Positions 52,189 through 60,670 of a DNA stretch of 64,000 bases are shown one piece after another. Below the pieces are notes generated by a model. That model made no database searches. It saw only the letters and a list, made by a program, of their open reading frames with translations, and was not told the origin of the DNA. The DNA is from Sva-07 sp963707515 (GTDB lineage Bacteria; Actinomycetota; Acidimicrobiia; Acidimicrobiales; Ilumatobacteraceae), in NCBI GenBank assembly GCA_963707515.1, contig CAVPQI010000001.1, forward strand, positions 1,550,001-1,614,000, in the 5' to 3' direction. The first letter of the stretch is position 1; each line of letters starts with the position of its first letter. The position numbers and the translations under genes were made by a program.

Positions 52189-53931
52189 TCAGACCTCGAC
52201 GGGTGAGCCGGGGCCGAGCGGGATGCCGAGCAGGAACCAGGCGACGAACAGCACGATCCAGGCGAGGGCGATGAACAGCACGTACGGCAGCATCAGGGCG
52301 ACGATCGTGCCCATCCCGGCCTTGCGGACGTAGCGCTGGGCGACGACGACGATGAACGGCAGGTACACCATCAGCGGCGTGATCACGTTCATCGGTGAGT
52401 CGCCGACCCGGTAGGCGGCGAGCACGGTCTGCGGCGCCACGTCGAGGCGCATGAAGATCGGGATGAACACCGGGGCGAAGATCGCCCACTTCGGCACCAC
52501 GCCCGGGATGATGATGTCGAGCAGCAGGATCACGAGGATCATGCCGATCAACAGCGGCAGGGCGCCGAAGCCGGCGGATTCGAGGACCCCGGCGAGCTCG
52601 ACGGCGGCCACCCGGGGCATGTTGGTGTAGTTGAGGTAGGCGATGAACTGGGCGATCATCAACAGCATGAAGATCAGCCCGGCGAGCCCGGCAAACGTCT
52701 TCGTCACGCCGGCGATCACGTCGTCGCTCGAGCTGAACGTCTTCGCCCCCACGCCGTAGGCGATGCCGCAGGCGAGGAAGATCAGCGTGATCAGGAAGAT
52801 CAGGCTGGCCATGAACGGGGTGTTGCCGATGATCGCGTCGGTGTTCGGGTCGCGCAGCGGTGCTCCCGGCGGCGCGACCAGGGCGACGATCGCCACGGCC
52901 ATGCCGACGAACGTCCACAGCGCGAAGCGCAGACCACGGGCCTCAGCGGCGTCCTCGGCGGCCTGCTCGGCGGCGTCGGCGCCGTCGTGGTGGACCGGGT
53001 CGTGCTGGCCGGCGGTCACGCCGTCGACCATCTCACCGTCGTGCGCGATGCCGACGTAGAGCGGGTCGCCCTCCGACGGGTCGTAGGGACCGAGCCGCGG
53101 TTCGACGACCTTCTGGGTGACGACCACGGCGACGATCGCCATGAGCACCGACGAGGCGATCGCGAAGTACAGGTTGGCGGTGATGTCGAGCGGTTCGCCG
53201 AGCGAGCCGATGGCCTCGTTGGTGATCTCGGTGAGCATCGAGTCGACCGGTGTGATCAGCAGGTTGACGGCAAAGATCGCCCCGACCCCGGCGTACGCCG
53301 CGGCCATCCCGGCCAGCGGGTGCCGGCCGATCGTGTAGAACGCCGTGGCCGCCAGCGGGATCAGGATGAGGTAGCCGGCGTCGGAGGCGACGCTCGACAG
53401 CACGCCGATGAAGATGAGGAAGAAGGCGACGAGGTTGCGCGGCGCAACCTGCACCATCTTGCGGATCAGGGCGGCCATCAACCCGGAGGCCTCGGCGACG
53501 CCCACGCCCATCATCGCCACGAACGTCACGGCGACGACGGCGAACCCGGCGAAGTTGTTGACGAACGAGCTGAGCATGTAGCGGATACCGTCGATCGACA
53601 GCAGGCTCTGGACGTCGAAGGTCTGCTCGCTGACGATGTACTCGGGGATCTCGATCGGCTCCCCGGCGATGACGTCGAACGCGAGGATCGAGCCGCCGAT
53701 CGCCTCGCCGACGTCGTGGAAGTCCTGGACGGGGACGGGGACGGCGACCTCTTCGGTGACCGACACGTCGAACAGCGCCAGCGCCGCCGACAGCACGGCG
53801 ACGCCGGCGATCAGGTAGAGGAACATGATCACCGGGTGCGGGACTTTGTTGCCCGCCTTCTCGATGCCGTCGAGCAACCGGTCCTGGAAGGACCGCTTCT
53901 CGATCTCCGTTGACGCTGCGGTGTCGGTCAT
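52189..53931 (-). CDS. AbgT family transporter
   Basis: This 580-residue membrane protein of the AbgT family (p-aminobenzoyl-glutamate uptake, or antifolate/sulphonamide export in some members) has about eleven hydrophobic segments. Motifs include GVAEASGLMAALIRKMV, SSVASDAGYLILIPLAATAF, GVGAIFAVNLLITPVDSMLT and PKWAIFAPVFIPIFMRL. Between helices there is a hydrophilic stretch with HDPVHHDGADAAEQAAEDAA. ATG 53931 overlaps the stop of the aminopeptidase by one base, so the pair is co-transcribed; this fits peptide or pABA-glutamate use. Confidence 0.92.
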   Translation of the reverse strand: MTDTAASTEIEKRSFQDRLLDGIEKAGNKVPHPVIMFLYLIAGVAVLSAALALFDVSVTEEVAVPVPVQDFHDVGEAIGGSILAFDVIAGEPIEIPEYIVSEQTFDVQSLLSIDGIRYMLSSFVNNFAGFAVVAVTFVAMMGVGVAEASGLMAALIRKMVQVAPRNLVAFFLIFIGVLSSVASDAGYLILIPLAATAFYTIGRHPLAGMAAAYAGVGAIFAVNLLITPVDSMLTEITNEAIGSLGEPLDITANLYFAIASSVLMAIVAVVVTQKVVEPRLGPYDPSEGDPLYVGIAHDGEMVDGVTAGQHDPVHHDGADAAEQAAEDAAEARGLRFALWTFVGMAVAIVALVAPPGAPLRDPNTDAIIGNTPFMASLIFLITLIFLACGIAYGVGAKTFSSSDDVIAGVTKTFAGLAGLIFMLLMIAQFIAYLNYTNMPRVAAVELAGVLESAGFGALPLLIGMILVILLLDIIIPGVVPKWAIFAPVFIPIFMRLDVAPQTVLAAYRVGDSPMNVITPLMVYLPFIVVVAQRYVRKAGMGTIVALMLPYVLFIALAWIVLFVAWFLLGIPLGPGSPVEV

Positions 53932-55406
53932 CAGCCGGCGAGCGACCGCAGGTACTCGACGACCATGCGCACGCCGGCCCCGGTGCCGCCGCGGTACTGG
54001 TACGGCGTGATCGGCTTGTCCAGCCATGCCGTGCCGGCGATGTCGAGGTGGACGAACGGGTAGTCACCGGCGAACGCGGCGAGGAAGGCGCCGGCGGTGA
54101 TCGAGCCGCCCGCCGGACCGCCGAGGTTCTTGAGGTCGCCGACGTCACCCTTGATCATCTCGTGGTACTCGTCCCACAGCGGCAGCTGCCAGCCGCGGTC
54201 GCCGGACGCCTCGCCGGCGGCGATGATCCGATCGGCGAGCGCCTGGTCGGTGGCCATCACCCCACTGGCGTGGCTGCCGAGGGCGGTGATGATCGCCCCG
54301 GTCAGCGTCGACAGCTCGACGATCGCATCGGGTTCGTAGCGCTGCGCGTAGTACAGGCCGTCGGACAGGATCACCCGTCCTTCGGCGTCGGTGTTGAGCA
54401 CCTCGATCGTCTTGCCCGACAGCGTCGTGACGATGTCGCCCGGACGGTAGGACCGGCCGCTCGGCATGTTCTCCGCCGACGGCACGAGTCCGATGACGTG
54501 CACCGGCAGCCCGAGGGTCGCCGCCACCTGGACGGCGCCGAACACCGCCGCCGAGCCGCCCATGTCGTTCTTCATGTTGAGCATGCCCTCGAAGGGCTTG
54601 ATGTTCAGCCCGCCCGAATCGAACGTCAGGCCCTTGCCGACGAGGCACACGGTGGGCGCGTTCGTGGGCGCGTCGGCGAACTCGGCGCCGTACTCCATGA
54701 TGATGAAGCGGGGCGGGCTGTCCGAGCCGCCGCCGACGGCGAGCACGCCACCGAAGCCCTGCTCGGCGAGCTCGGTCTCGTCGAGCACCGTGATCGTGAC
54801 ACCGGGCGTGCGCGCACCGAGGGCGACGGCCTCGTCGGCGAGCTGCGGCGGCGTCTTCATCGCCCCGGGCGTGTTGACGAGGTCGCGGGCCAGGTTGACG
54901 CCGGCGGCGATGACACCACCGGTCGACACGCCGGTCGCCAGTTCGTCGAGGTCGTCGTCGGTGCCGGCGAGCACGGTGACCGCGTCGACCTCGAACAGCT
55001 CCGCTTCGGAGAGATCGGTCTTGTGGTCGAGGAAGCGGTAGGCGCCGAGTTCGACACCGATGGCGATCGCCTCGCCGAGCTGGGATGGGGCGAGGTCGAC
55101 GGCACCGTGCACGGCGATCACCGCTGTCGCAGCCGTGAAGCCCTGGGCGGCGCGCACACCCGTTGCGGCGGCCTGGCGCACCCGTTCGGCGGTCGGCGCA
55201 TCGCCGAGCCCGACGAGGACGAGCCGCGTCGGGGCGGCAACACCACGCGGGTACACCACCACCGTCGAGTTCGGCTTGGCGGTGAAATCGAGCGCCTCGG
55301 GCAAGTCCGCCAGTTGGCCGGGCAGGTCGGTCCCGGCGACGCACAACAGCACCGCAACGTCCGCGGATTCGTCGACCACATCGCCTCGTCGCACTTCGAG
55401 TTCCAT
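53931..55406 (-). CDS. pepA: leucyl aminopeptidase (M17)
   Basis: This 491-residue M17 metallopeptidase removes N-terminal residues from peptides. Zinc/manganese and catalytic residues lie in VGKGLTFDSGGLNIKP (Lys and Asp), MKNDMGGSAAVFGA (Asp) and NTDAEGRVILSDGLYYAQRY, the family signature. The N-terminal macro-like domain occupies residues 1-170. No signal peptide is seen, so it is cytoplasmic. It precedes the AbgT transporter (TGATG overlap) and diverges from the SLC13-type permease. Confidence 0.95.
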   Translation of the reverse strand: MELEVRRGDVVDESADVAVLLCVAGTDLPGQLADLPEALDFTAKPNSTVVVYPRGVAAPTRLVLVGLGDAPTAERVRQAAATGVRAAQGFTAATAVIAVHGAVDLAPSQLGEAIAIGVELGAYRFLDHKTDLSEAELFEVDAVTVLAGTDDDLDELATGVSTGGVIAAGVNLARDLVNTPGAMKTPPQLADEAVALGARTPGVTITVLDETELAEQGFGGVLAVGGGSDSPPRFIIMEYGAEFADAPTNAPTVCLVGKGLTFDSGGLNIKPFEGMLNMKNDMGGSAAVFGAVQVAATLGLPVHVIGLVPSAENMPSGRSYRPGDIVTTLSGKTIEVLNTDAEGRVILSDGLYYAQRYEPDAIVELSTLTGAIITALGSHASGVMATDQALADRIIAAGEASGDRGWQLPLWDEYHEMIKGDVGDLKNLGGPAGGSITAGAFLAAFAGDYPFVHLDIAGTAWLDKPITPYQYRGGTGAGVRMVVEYLRSLAG

Positions 55407-55544
55407 CGTGCCCCTCCGATTCGCGACGTACCCGGATGGGCACCACTGCGAGTTCCGCAGGGAGTTGTACCACTACGGCAGCGACCGCGCGGGCATCGTC
55501 TGCGCTGCACGTTCGCGACGACCCCAACGTTTAGCGTCGGCGCC

Positions 55545-57362
55545 GTGTCGGACATGACAATCGTCTTCTCGATCCTCGGTGCTGCGATCGTGCTGTTCGC
55601 CTGGAACCGACTTCCCGTCGAGATCGTGGCGATCGGCGTCGCCCTGTCGTTGGCGGCGACCGGCGTGCTCGAGGTCGAGCAGGCGCTCGCCGGATTCGGC
55701 GACCCGGTGGTCATCTTCATCGCCTCGCTGTTCGTGGTCAGCGCCGCCCTCGACCGGACCGGGGTGACGGCGTGGGCCGGTCAGCAGCTGATCGCCCTCG
55801 CCGGCGACGACCCCCGTCGGCTGTTGCTGTTCACGATGCTGCTGTCGGCTGCGCTGACGTCGGTGATCAGTGTCAACGGCGCGGTCGCCGCGCTGTTGCC
55901 GATGGTCGTCGTGATGGCCGTGCGGCTCGCCCTGCCGACGTCGCAGCTGATGATGCCGCTGGCGTTCGCCGCCCATGCCGGCTCGATGCTCGCCCTCACC
56001 GGCACACCGGTCAACGTGCTGACCTCCGAGGCGGCCGAGTCGGGCGGTGGCGACGGCTTCGGCTTCTTCGAGTTCGCCCTCGTCGGCGTGCCACTGCTCG
56101 CCATCGTCATCGGTCTGACGTTGGTGCTCGGACCGCGGTTGCTGCCGCGACGCACGCCCCGTTCGCTGCCACCCGACCTCAGCGCGCATGCCCGCACCCT
56201 CGCCGAGGGCTACCTCCCGGGCACCGACATCGTCCGCTTCGCCGTGACGCCGTCGTCGACAGCCCGCGGTCGATCGCTCGACGAGCTGCAGGAGCTCGCC
56301 GAGTCGACGGCCGGTGCAGGCGACGTCGAGATCGTCGGCGTCGACCGTCACGACGGCCTGCACCATCCCGACCGCGCCGACGACGGCGACGTGCTGATCG
56401 TTCGTGGCGGCCGTGACGAGCTGGCCCGGTTCCAACGCGAATTCGGACTGGCGTCGGTGCCGCTGCCGTTCGAGATCGACCCCGATCTGGTCGGCAAGCG
56501 GGTCGGCGTCGTCGAGGTCGTCGTGCCGCCGCGCTCGACGATGATCGGCACGTCGGTGTTCCCGGGCATGGTGACCGAGAGCGGCGACCTCGTGGTGCTC
56601 GCCGTCCAGCGGCGCGGCGAGGACAGCGGTCCGAAGACCGTGCAGCTGGAGGCCGGCGACGTGCTGCTCGTGCAGGGCGAGTGGCGCTCGCTGGAACGCG
56701 AGGTGGAAGCGGATCAGCAGGTACTCGCGGTCGACACGCCGGTGGCGATCCGTTCACAGGGTGTGCCCCTCGGGCTGCAGTCGACGGAGGCGATCGCGGT
56801 CACCGTGGCGATGGTCGTGCTGCTCGCCACCGGCCTCGTCCCCGCTGCCGTCGCCGGACTGCTGGCGGCGAGTGCGATCGTCGTGCTCGGCGTGCTGTCG
56901 CCGTCGCAGGCGTACCACGGCGTGTCGTGGACGACCGTCGTGCTCGTCGCCGGGATGATCCCGCTGTCGACGGCGATGGTGGAGAGCGGGGCCGCAGATC
57001 GAGCGGCGGAGCTGCTCGTCGACCTCGCCGACGGTTCGAACCCGCGGGTGCTGCTGCTCGGCATCTTCGTCCTCGCTGCGCTCGTCGGGGCGGTGATCTC
57101 GAACACGGCGACGGCGCTGATCCTGATCCCGATCGGCCTGTCCGCGGCCGCCGAGCTCGACGTGTCGCCGCGTCCGGTGATGATGGCGGTCGGCGTCTCC
57201 ACGTCGGCGGCGTTCCTGCTGCCGATCACCACGCCGGCCAACCTGATGGTCATGGGGCCCGGCGGGTACCGCTTCAACGACTACTGGAAGTTCGGCCTGC
57301 CGATCCTGATCGCCTACGGGTTGATCGTGGTGCTCTACGTTCCGCTGCTGTGGCCGCTGTGA
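55545..57362 (+). CDS. SLC13-type permease with central RCK_C (TrkA-C) domains
   Basis: This 605-residue transporter has N-terminal helices from residue 4 (TIVFSILGAAIVLFAWNRLP), motifs LTSVISVNGAVAALLPMVVV and MLALTGTPVNVLTSEAAES, and a large hydrophilic middle (~205-400) holding two RCK_C-like segments (TARGRSLDELQELAE and RSTMIGTSVFPGMVTESGDL). C-terminal helices include GAVISNTATALILIPIGLSA and LLPITTPANLMVMGPGGYRF. This matches anion/dicarboxylate SLC13 permeases with regulatory RCK_C inserts. GTG 55545 has TAGCGT seven nt upstream; ATG 55554 is the alternative. The stop overlaps the glutaminase start. Confidence 0.9.
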   Translation: MSDMTIVFSILGAAIVLFAWNRLPVEIVAIGVALSLAATGVLEVEQALAGFGDPVVIFIASLFVVSAALDRTGVTAWAGQQLIALAGDDPRRLLLFTMLLSAALTSVISVNGAVAALLPMVVVMAVRLALPTSQLMMPLAFAAHAGSMLALTGTPVNVLTSEAAESGGGDGFGFFEFALVGVPLLAIVIGLTLVLGPRLLPRRTPRSLPPDLSAHARTLAEGYLPGTDIVRFAVTPSSTARGRSLDELQELAESTAGAGDVEIVGVDRHDGLHHPDRADDGDVLIVRGGRDELARFQREFGLASVPLPFEIDPDLVGKRVGVVEVVVPPRSTMIGTSVFPGMVTESGDLVVLAVQRRGEDSGPKTVQLEAGDVLLVQGEWRSLEREVEADQQVLAVDTPVAIRSQGVPLGLQSTEAIAVTVAMVVLLATGLVPAAVAGLLAASAIVVLGVLSPSQAYHGVSWTTVVLVAGMIPLSTAMVESGAADRAAELLVDLADGSNPRVLLLGIFVLAALVGAVISNTATALILIPIGLSAAAELDVSPRPVMMAVGVSTSAAFLLPITTPANLMVMGPGGYRFNDYWKFGLPILIAYGLIVVLYVPLLWPL

Positions 57363-58549
57363 ACGACAACCCGATCTCCGCCGCCCTCGGCGAGCTGCTC
57401 GAGCGCCACCGCGCCGACGACAGCGGGGCGCTGGCCGACTACATCCCCGAGCTGGCCACGGTCGACCCCGACGGTTTCGCCGTGTCGATCGTCAGCGTGC
57501 ACGGCCGCGCCCACCAGGCCGGCGACATCGATCGGACGTTCACGATCCAATCGGTGTCGAAGCCGTTCGTGTACGCCCTGGCGGCGAGCGACGTCGGCGT
57601 CGACGCGGTCGCCGAGCTCGTCGGGTTCGAGCCCAGCGGCGAGCCGTTCAACGCCATCAGCCTCGACGAGCACACCGGCCGGCCGGCCAACCCGCTGATC
57701 AACGCCGGAGCGATCGTCACGTCGGCGATGGTCGACGGCACCGATGCAACCGAGCGCTTCGAGCGCGTCCGCACCTTCTTGTCGGCGTGCGCCGGTCGTC
57801 CGCTGGCCTTCGACGACGACGTGTACCGATCCGAGTCGGAGACCGGCGACCGCAACCGGGCGCTCGCCCACCTGGCCCGATCGAGCGGCGTGCTGCGCCG
57901 CAGCGTCGACGACGCCACCGAGGTCTACTTCCGCCAGTGCAGCCTCGTCGTCACGACCGAGGACCTGGCGGTGATGGCGGCGACGTTGGCCAACGGCGGC
58001 GTCAACCCGCGCACGGAGGAGGTCGTGATGCCCGAGCGCGTCGCCACCGCGACGTTGTCGATCATGGCGACGTGCGGCATGTACGACCGCAGCGGCGAGT
58101 GGATGGCGCGAGTCGGGTTGCCGGCGAAGAGCGGCGTCGGCGGTGGCATCGCCGCCGTCAACCCGGCGCAGTTCGGCATCGGCGTGTTCAGCCCGCGCCT
58201 CGACGGCTGGGGCAACAGCGTGCGCGGCTCGGCGCTGCTCGCCACGTTGTCGGAGCAGTTCGACCTCCACGTGTTCGATCATCCCGACCGCCCCCGCTCG
58301 CCGATCGTGCGCACCACCGTCGACGGCGACGACCTGACGATGGTGTTGCGCGGCGAGCTCGACCTGATCTCCGCCGAGGACGTCGTCGCCGCCCTCGACG
58401 AGCACGCGCGCGTCCACGCGGGTGGCCGGATCCTCGTCGACGCGACCGGCGTGACCCGCGTCCGCGAGGTCGCCCGCCGCCTGTTCACCCTCACCCGCCG
58501 CCGCCTCGCCGACCGCGGCACCGACGTCGTCGTCGACGGCAACCTCTGA
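57359..58549 (+). CDS. glsA: glutaminase with C-terminal STAS-like domain
   Basis: Glutaminase converts glutamine to glutamate and ammonia. The 396-residue protein has the serine-dependent beta-lactamase-like motif TIQSVSKPFVYALA (Ser-x-x-Lys), RPANPLINAGAIVTSAMV, YRSESETGDRNRALAHLARS and a C-terminal-half LPAKSGVGGGIAAVNP. Residues ~315-396 form a STAS-like domain (DDLTMVLRGELDLISAEDVV, RILVDATGVTRV), possibly regulatory. GTG 57359 overlaps the permease stop (GTGA), so transporter and enzyme are coupled, probably for amino or carboxylic acid exchange. Confidence 0.92.
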   Translation: MNDNPISAALGELLERHRADDSGALADYIPELATVDPDGFAVSIVSVHGRAHQAGDIDRTFTIQSVSKPFVYALAASDVGVDAVAELVGFEPSGEPFNAISLDEHTGRPANPLINAGAIVTSAMVDGTDATERFERVRTFLSACAGRPLAFDDDVYRSESETGDRNRALAHLARSSGVLRRSVDDATEVYFRQCSLVVTTEDLAVMAATLANGGVNPRTEEVVMPERVATATLSIMATCGMYDRSGEWMARVGLPAKSGVGGGIAAVNPAQFGIGVFSPRLDGWGNSVRGSALLATLSEQFDLHVFDHPDRPRSPIVRTTVDGDDLTMVLRGELDLISAEDVVAALDEHARVHAGGRILVDATGVTRVREVARRLFTLTRRRLADRGTDVVVDGNL

Positions 58550-58579
58550 CGCGGTCCCGCGCCCGCGTGTCGCACACGC

Positions 58580-58685
58580 TCTGCGTCAGCGACAACGCCG
58601 ACATTCAATGTTGTCGCTGACACTGACGTGCTGCTTCCGTTCTGCGTCAGCGACAAGGTCGAGGTTCGGTGTTGTTGCTGACGCT
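58580..58685 (+). repeat. two related palindromic units, 61-bp period
   Basis: Unit 1 has GTCAGCGACAAC (58585-58596) and its perfect complement GTTGTCGCTGAC (58610-58621). Unit 2 has GCGTCAGCGACAA (58644-58656) and TTGTTGCTGACGC (58672-58684), with one mismatch. The two ~45-bp units align along their length with about eight differences. They follow the glutaminase and run into the start of the next small gene. They could be terminators or a dispersed palindromic element. Confidence 0.85.
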
Positions 58686-58935
58686 GAAACGGACGACACC
58701 GAACGGGCGCACCTACATCCTCATCGATGCCGGCCTCATCACCACCCCGGAACTGGCGCGGGCGATCGCCCAGGCAGCGGTCGGCTACGACGATTTCGAC
58801 ATCTACACCGTGGACGACACCGCCGCCGCCGACGTCGCCGCGTTCGCCCCGTCGCCGTGCGTCTACGACTTCTTGCGCGACGCGACCGGCATCACCCGCC
58901 GTCCCGATCGGGCGGGTGGCAGCGTCATCCGTTGA
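58669..58935 (+). CDS. small hypothetical protein
   Basis: This is an 88-residue frame from GTG 58669. After LLLTLKRTTPNGRTYILIDA it continues GLITTPELARAIAQAAVGYD and DFDIYTVDDTAAADV. The hydrophobic-polar pattern looks protein-like, but I recognise no family. Its first codons overlap the second palindromic unit, so the true start may differ or the unit may have inserted there. The end converges with the CBS gene: TGACCGCGGTCA (58933-58944) is a perfect palindrome holding both stop codons. Confidence 0.5.
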   Translation: MLLLTLKRTTPNGRTYILIDAGLITTPELARAIAQAAVGYDDFDIYTVDDTAAADVAAFAPSPCVYDFLRDATGITRRPDRAGGSVIR

Positions 58936-58941
58936 CCGCGG

Positions 58942-59376
58942 TCAGCGGGTGCCGATGTAATCGGTGAGCTGCTCGTTCTCGAGCTCGAGCTGGCCGACAC
59001 GGGCCTTGACGACGTCACCGATCGAGATGATCCCGGCCAGTGCGCCGTCGTCGTCGACGACCGGGAGGTGACGGATCCGCCGCTCGGTCATCAGCTCCAT
59101 CAAGCTGTCGATCGTGTCGTCGGCACGACACGTCGTGACGTGGCGGGACATCGCCGAGGCGACGTCGCGTCCGAGCGTCGACGAGCCATGGCTGGCGAGT
59201 GCCCGCACGACGTCGCGTTCGGACACGATCCCGGCGATGCGGCGATCGTCGCCGCAGACGACCAGCGCACCGACCCCGTGGTCGCGCAGCGACGCGGTGG
59301 CATCAGCGAGACTCGCCTCCGGGACGATGGTGGCGACGCTCGCCCCCTTGGTGGACAAGATGTGGTGGACGTGCAT
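58942..59376 (-). CDS. CBS domain pair protein
   Basis: This 144-residue protein consists of two CBS motifs: MHVHHILSTKGASVATIVPE to GIVSERDVVRALASHG, and DVASAMSRHVTTCRADDTID to RRIRHLPVVDDDGALAGIIS with IGDVVKARV. Tandem CBS domains bind adenosine nucleotides. ATG 59376 has GAGAGGGG about seven nt upstream, which decides the start over a longer frame. It lies downstream of rpsG, beyond the terminator, and converges with the small hypothetical gene. Partner and function are unknown. Confidence 0.9.
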   Translation of the reverse strand: MHVHHILSTKGASVATIVPEASLADATASLRDHGVGALVVCGDDRRIAGIVSERDVVRALASHGSSTLGRDVASAMSRHVTTCRADDTIDSLMELMTERRIRHLPVVDDDGALAGIISIGDVVKARVGQLELENEQLTDYIGTR

Positions 59377-59486
59377 CGAGTTTCCCCTCTCGCTCGAACT
59401 GCAGAAGTCCTCCCCCGGCGGCACAACCTAGTGCACTCGTGAACGCCGGGCCACCGCGCCGGCCGCCCGAGACCGGCGCCGGGACG

Positions 59487-59520
59487 CGACGAACCCCGGG
59501 CCGATGCCCGGGGTTCGTCG
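59487..59520 (-). terminator. strong hairpin downstream of rpsG
   Basis: CGACGAACCCCGGGC (59487-59501) and GCCCGGGGTTCGTCG (59506-59520) form a perfect 15-bp stem with a 4-nt loop, about 60 nt after the rpsG stop. There is no T-run on the minus strand, but the stem is very stable; it very likely ends the rpsL-rpsG transcript and isolates the CBS gene. Confidence 0.75.
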
Positions 59521-59554
59521 GTGTTCGTCTTCGGCTGGCAACCGGCTGGCGTGA

Positions 59555-59588
59555 CCAGCGGGTGTTCACCAGCGGGTGTTCACCAGCG
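59555..59588 (-). repeat. 14-bp tandem repeat at the rpsG stop
   Basis: CCAGCGGGTGTTCA occurs twice (59555-59568, 59569-59582) with a 6-bp partial third copy. The repeat spans the rpsG stop codon at 59580-59582 and extends into the 3' region. Probably a replication-slippage scar. Confidence 0.85.
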
Positions 59589-60056
59589 ATAGTGCGCGAA
59601 GGCCTTGTTCGACTCGGCCATCTTCTGGATGTCGTCGCGCTTCTTCATCGCCGCGCCGAGACCGTTGGCGGCATCCATCAGCTCGCCGGCCAGGCACTGC
59701 GCCATCGTCTTCTCACGACGGGCACGGGCGTAGTCGACGGTCCAGCGGATCGCCAGCGTGTTGCGGCGGCGGGCCGGCACTTCGACGGGCACCTGGTAGG
59801 TGGCACCACCGACGCGGCGGCTGCGGACCTCGAGCGGCGGCTTGACGTTCTCGATGGCGCGCTTGACGACGTCGATCGCCTGCTCGTCGCCTTCGAGGCG
59901 GGACTGGATGATGTCGATCGCGTCGTAGACGATCTTCTCGGCCACGGTGCGCTTGCCGTGCAGCATGACCTTGTTCGTGATCTGGGTGACGAGGACCGAC
60001 TTGTAGATCGGGTCGGCGACCAGTTCGCGGCGGGGAGCGGGACCTTTACGAGGCAT
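59580..60056 (-). CDS. rpsG: 30S ribosomal protein S7
   Basis: S7 nucleates 30S head assembly. The 158-residue protein begins MPRKGPAPRRELVADPIYKS and has VTQITNKVMLHGKRTVAEKI, VEVPARRRNTLAIRWTVDYA and GAAMKKRDDIQKMAESNKAF, then AHYRW. It follows rpsL by 3 nt. The next canonical gene, fusA, is 7.5 kb further on, so transcription likely ends at the hairpin downstream. Confidence 0.96.
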   Translation of the reverse strand: MPRKGPAPRRELVADPIYKSVLVTQITNKVMLHGKRTVAEKIVYDAIDIIQSRLEGDEQAIDVVKRAIENVKPPLEVRSRRVGGATYQVPVEVPARRRNTLAIRWTVDYARARREKTMAQCLAGELMDAANGLGAAMKKRDDIQKMAESNKAFAHYRW

Positions 60057-60059
60057 CGG

Positions 60060-60431
60060 TCACTTCTCCTTCTTGGCGCCGTAACGGCTGCGCGACTGCT
60101 TGCGGTTCTTGACGCCGACGGCATCGAGGGTGCCGCGGATGATCTTGTAGCGGACGCCCGGGAGGTCACGGACGCGACCGCCGCGCACGAGCACGATCGA
60201 GTGCTCCTGCAGGTTGTGGCCCTCGCCCGGGATGTAGGCGGTGACCTCGATGCCCGAGTTCAGACGGACACGGGCGACCTTGCGCAGTGCCGAGTTCGGC
60301 TTCTTCGGGGTCGTGGTGTACACGCGGGTGCAGACGCCACGGCGCTGGGGTGAACCCTTGAGCGCCGGTGTCTTGCTCTTGGTGACTTTCGAGCTGCGAC
60401 CTTGACGGACGAGCTGCTGGATTGTTGGCAC
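60060..60431 (-). CDS. rpsL: 30S ribosomal protein S12
   Basis: S12 controls decoding accuracy. The 123-residue protein starts at GTG 60431 (PTIQQLVRQGRSSKVTKSKT) with AGAGG eight nt upstream. It has TTTPKKPNSALRKVARVRLN, with the Lys linked to streptomycin sensitivity in place, and VRGGRVRDLPGVRYKIIRGT. Longer frames upstream are not S12-like. TCACGG-g-CCGTGA (60500-60512) forms a small palindrome in its leader. It is separated from rpoC by a terminator. Confidence 0.95.
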   Translation of the reverse strand: MPTIQQLVRQGRSSKVTKSKTPALKGSPQRRGVCTRVYTTTPKKPNSALRKVARVRLNSGIEVTAYIPGEGHNLQEHSIVLVRGGRVRDLPGVRYKIIRGTLDAVGVKNRKQSRSRYGAKKEK

Positions 60432-60603
60432 GAAAGGAACCTCTCGTTCGCTGGTCGTTCCGGCAGCACGAGCTCCCGAAATGTGGTGATCTGGACGAAT
60501 CACGGGCCGTGACCCGTCCGCCGTACACCGAGGGAAACCCCCGGTGAGAGGACCCTCCAAGGCTACGACCGCCCTCGACGACGCGCAACGCCGCCGAAAA
60601 CGA

Positions 60604-60652
60604 CATCTGGGTCGGATTCCCCGCGTGATCCGCAGGAAATCCGACCCAGATG
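60604..60652 (-). terminator. rho-independent terminator after rpoC
   Basis: CATCTGGGTCGGATT (60604-60618) and AATCCGACCCAGATG (60638-60652) form a perfect 15-bp stem with a 19-nt loop, beginning 18 nt past the rpoC stop. On the minus strand the stem is followed by TCGTTTTC, giving a short T-run. This is the clearest intrinsic terminator in the window. Confidence 0.85.
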
Positions 60653-60670
60653 GTCAGTGCGTGGCTCGGG

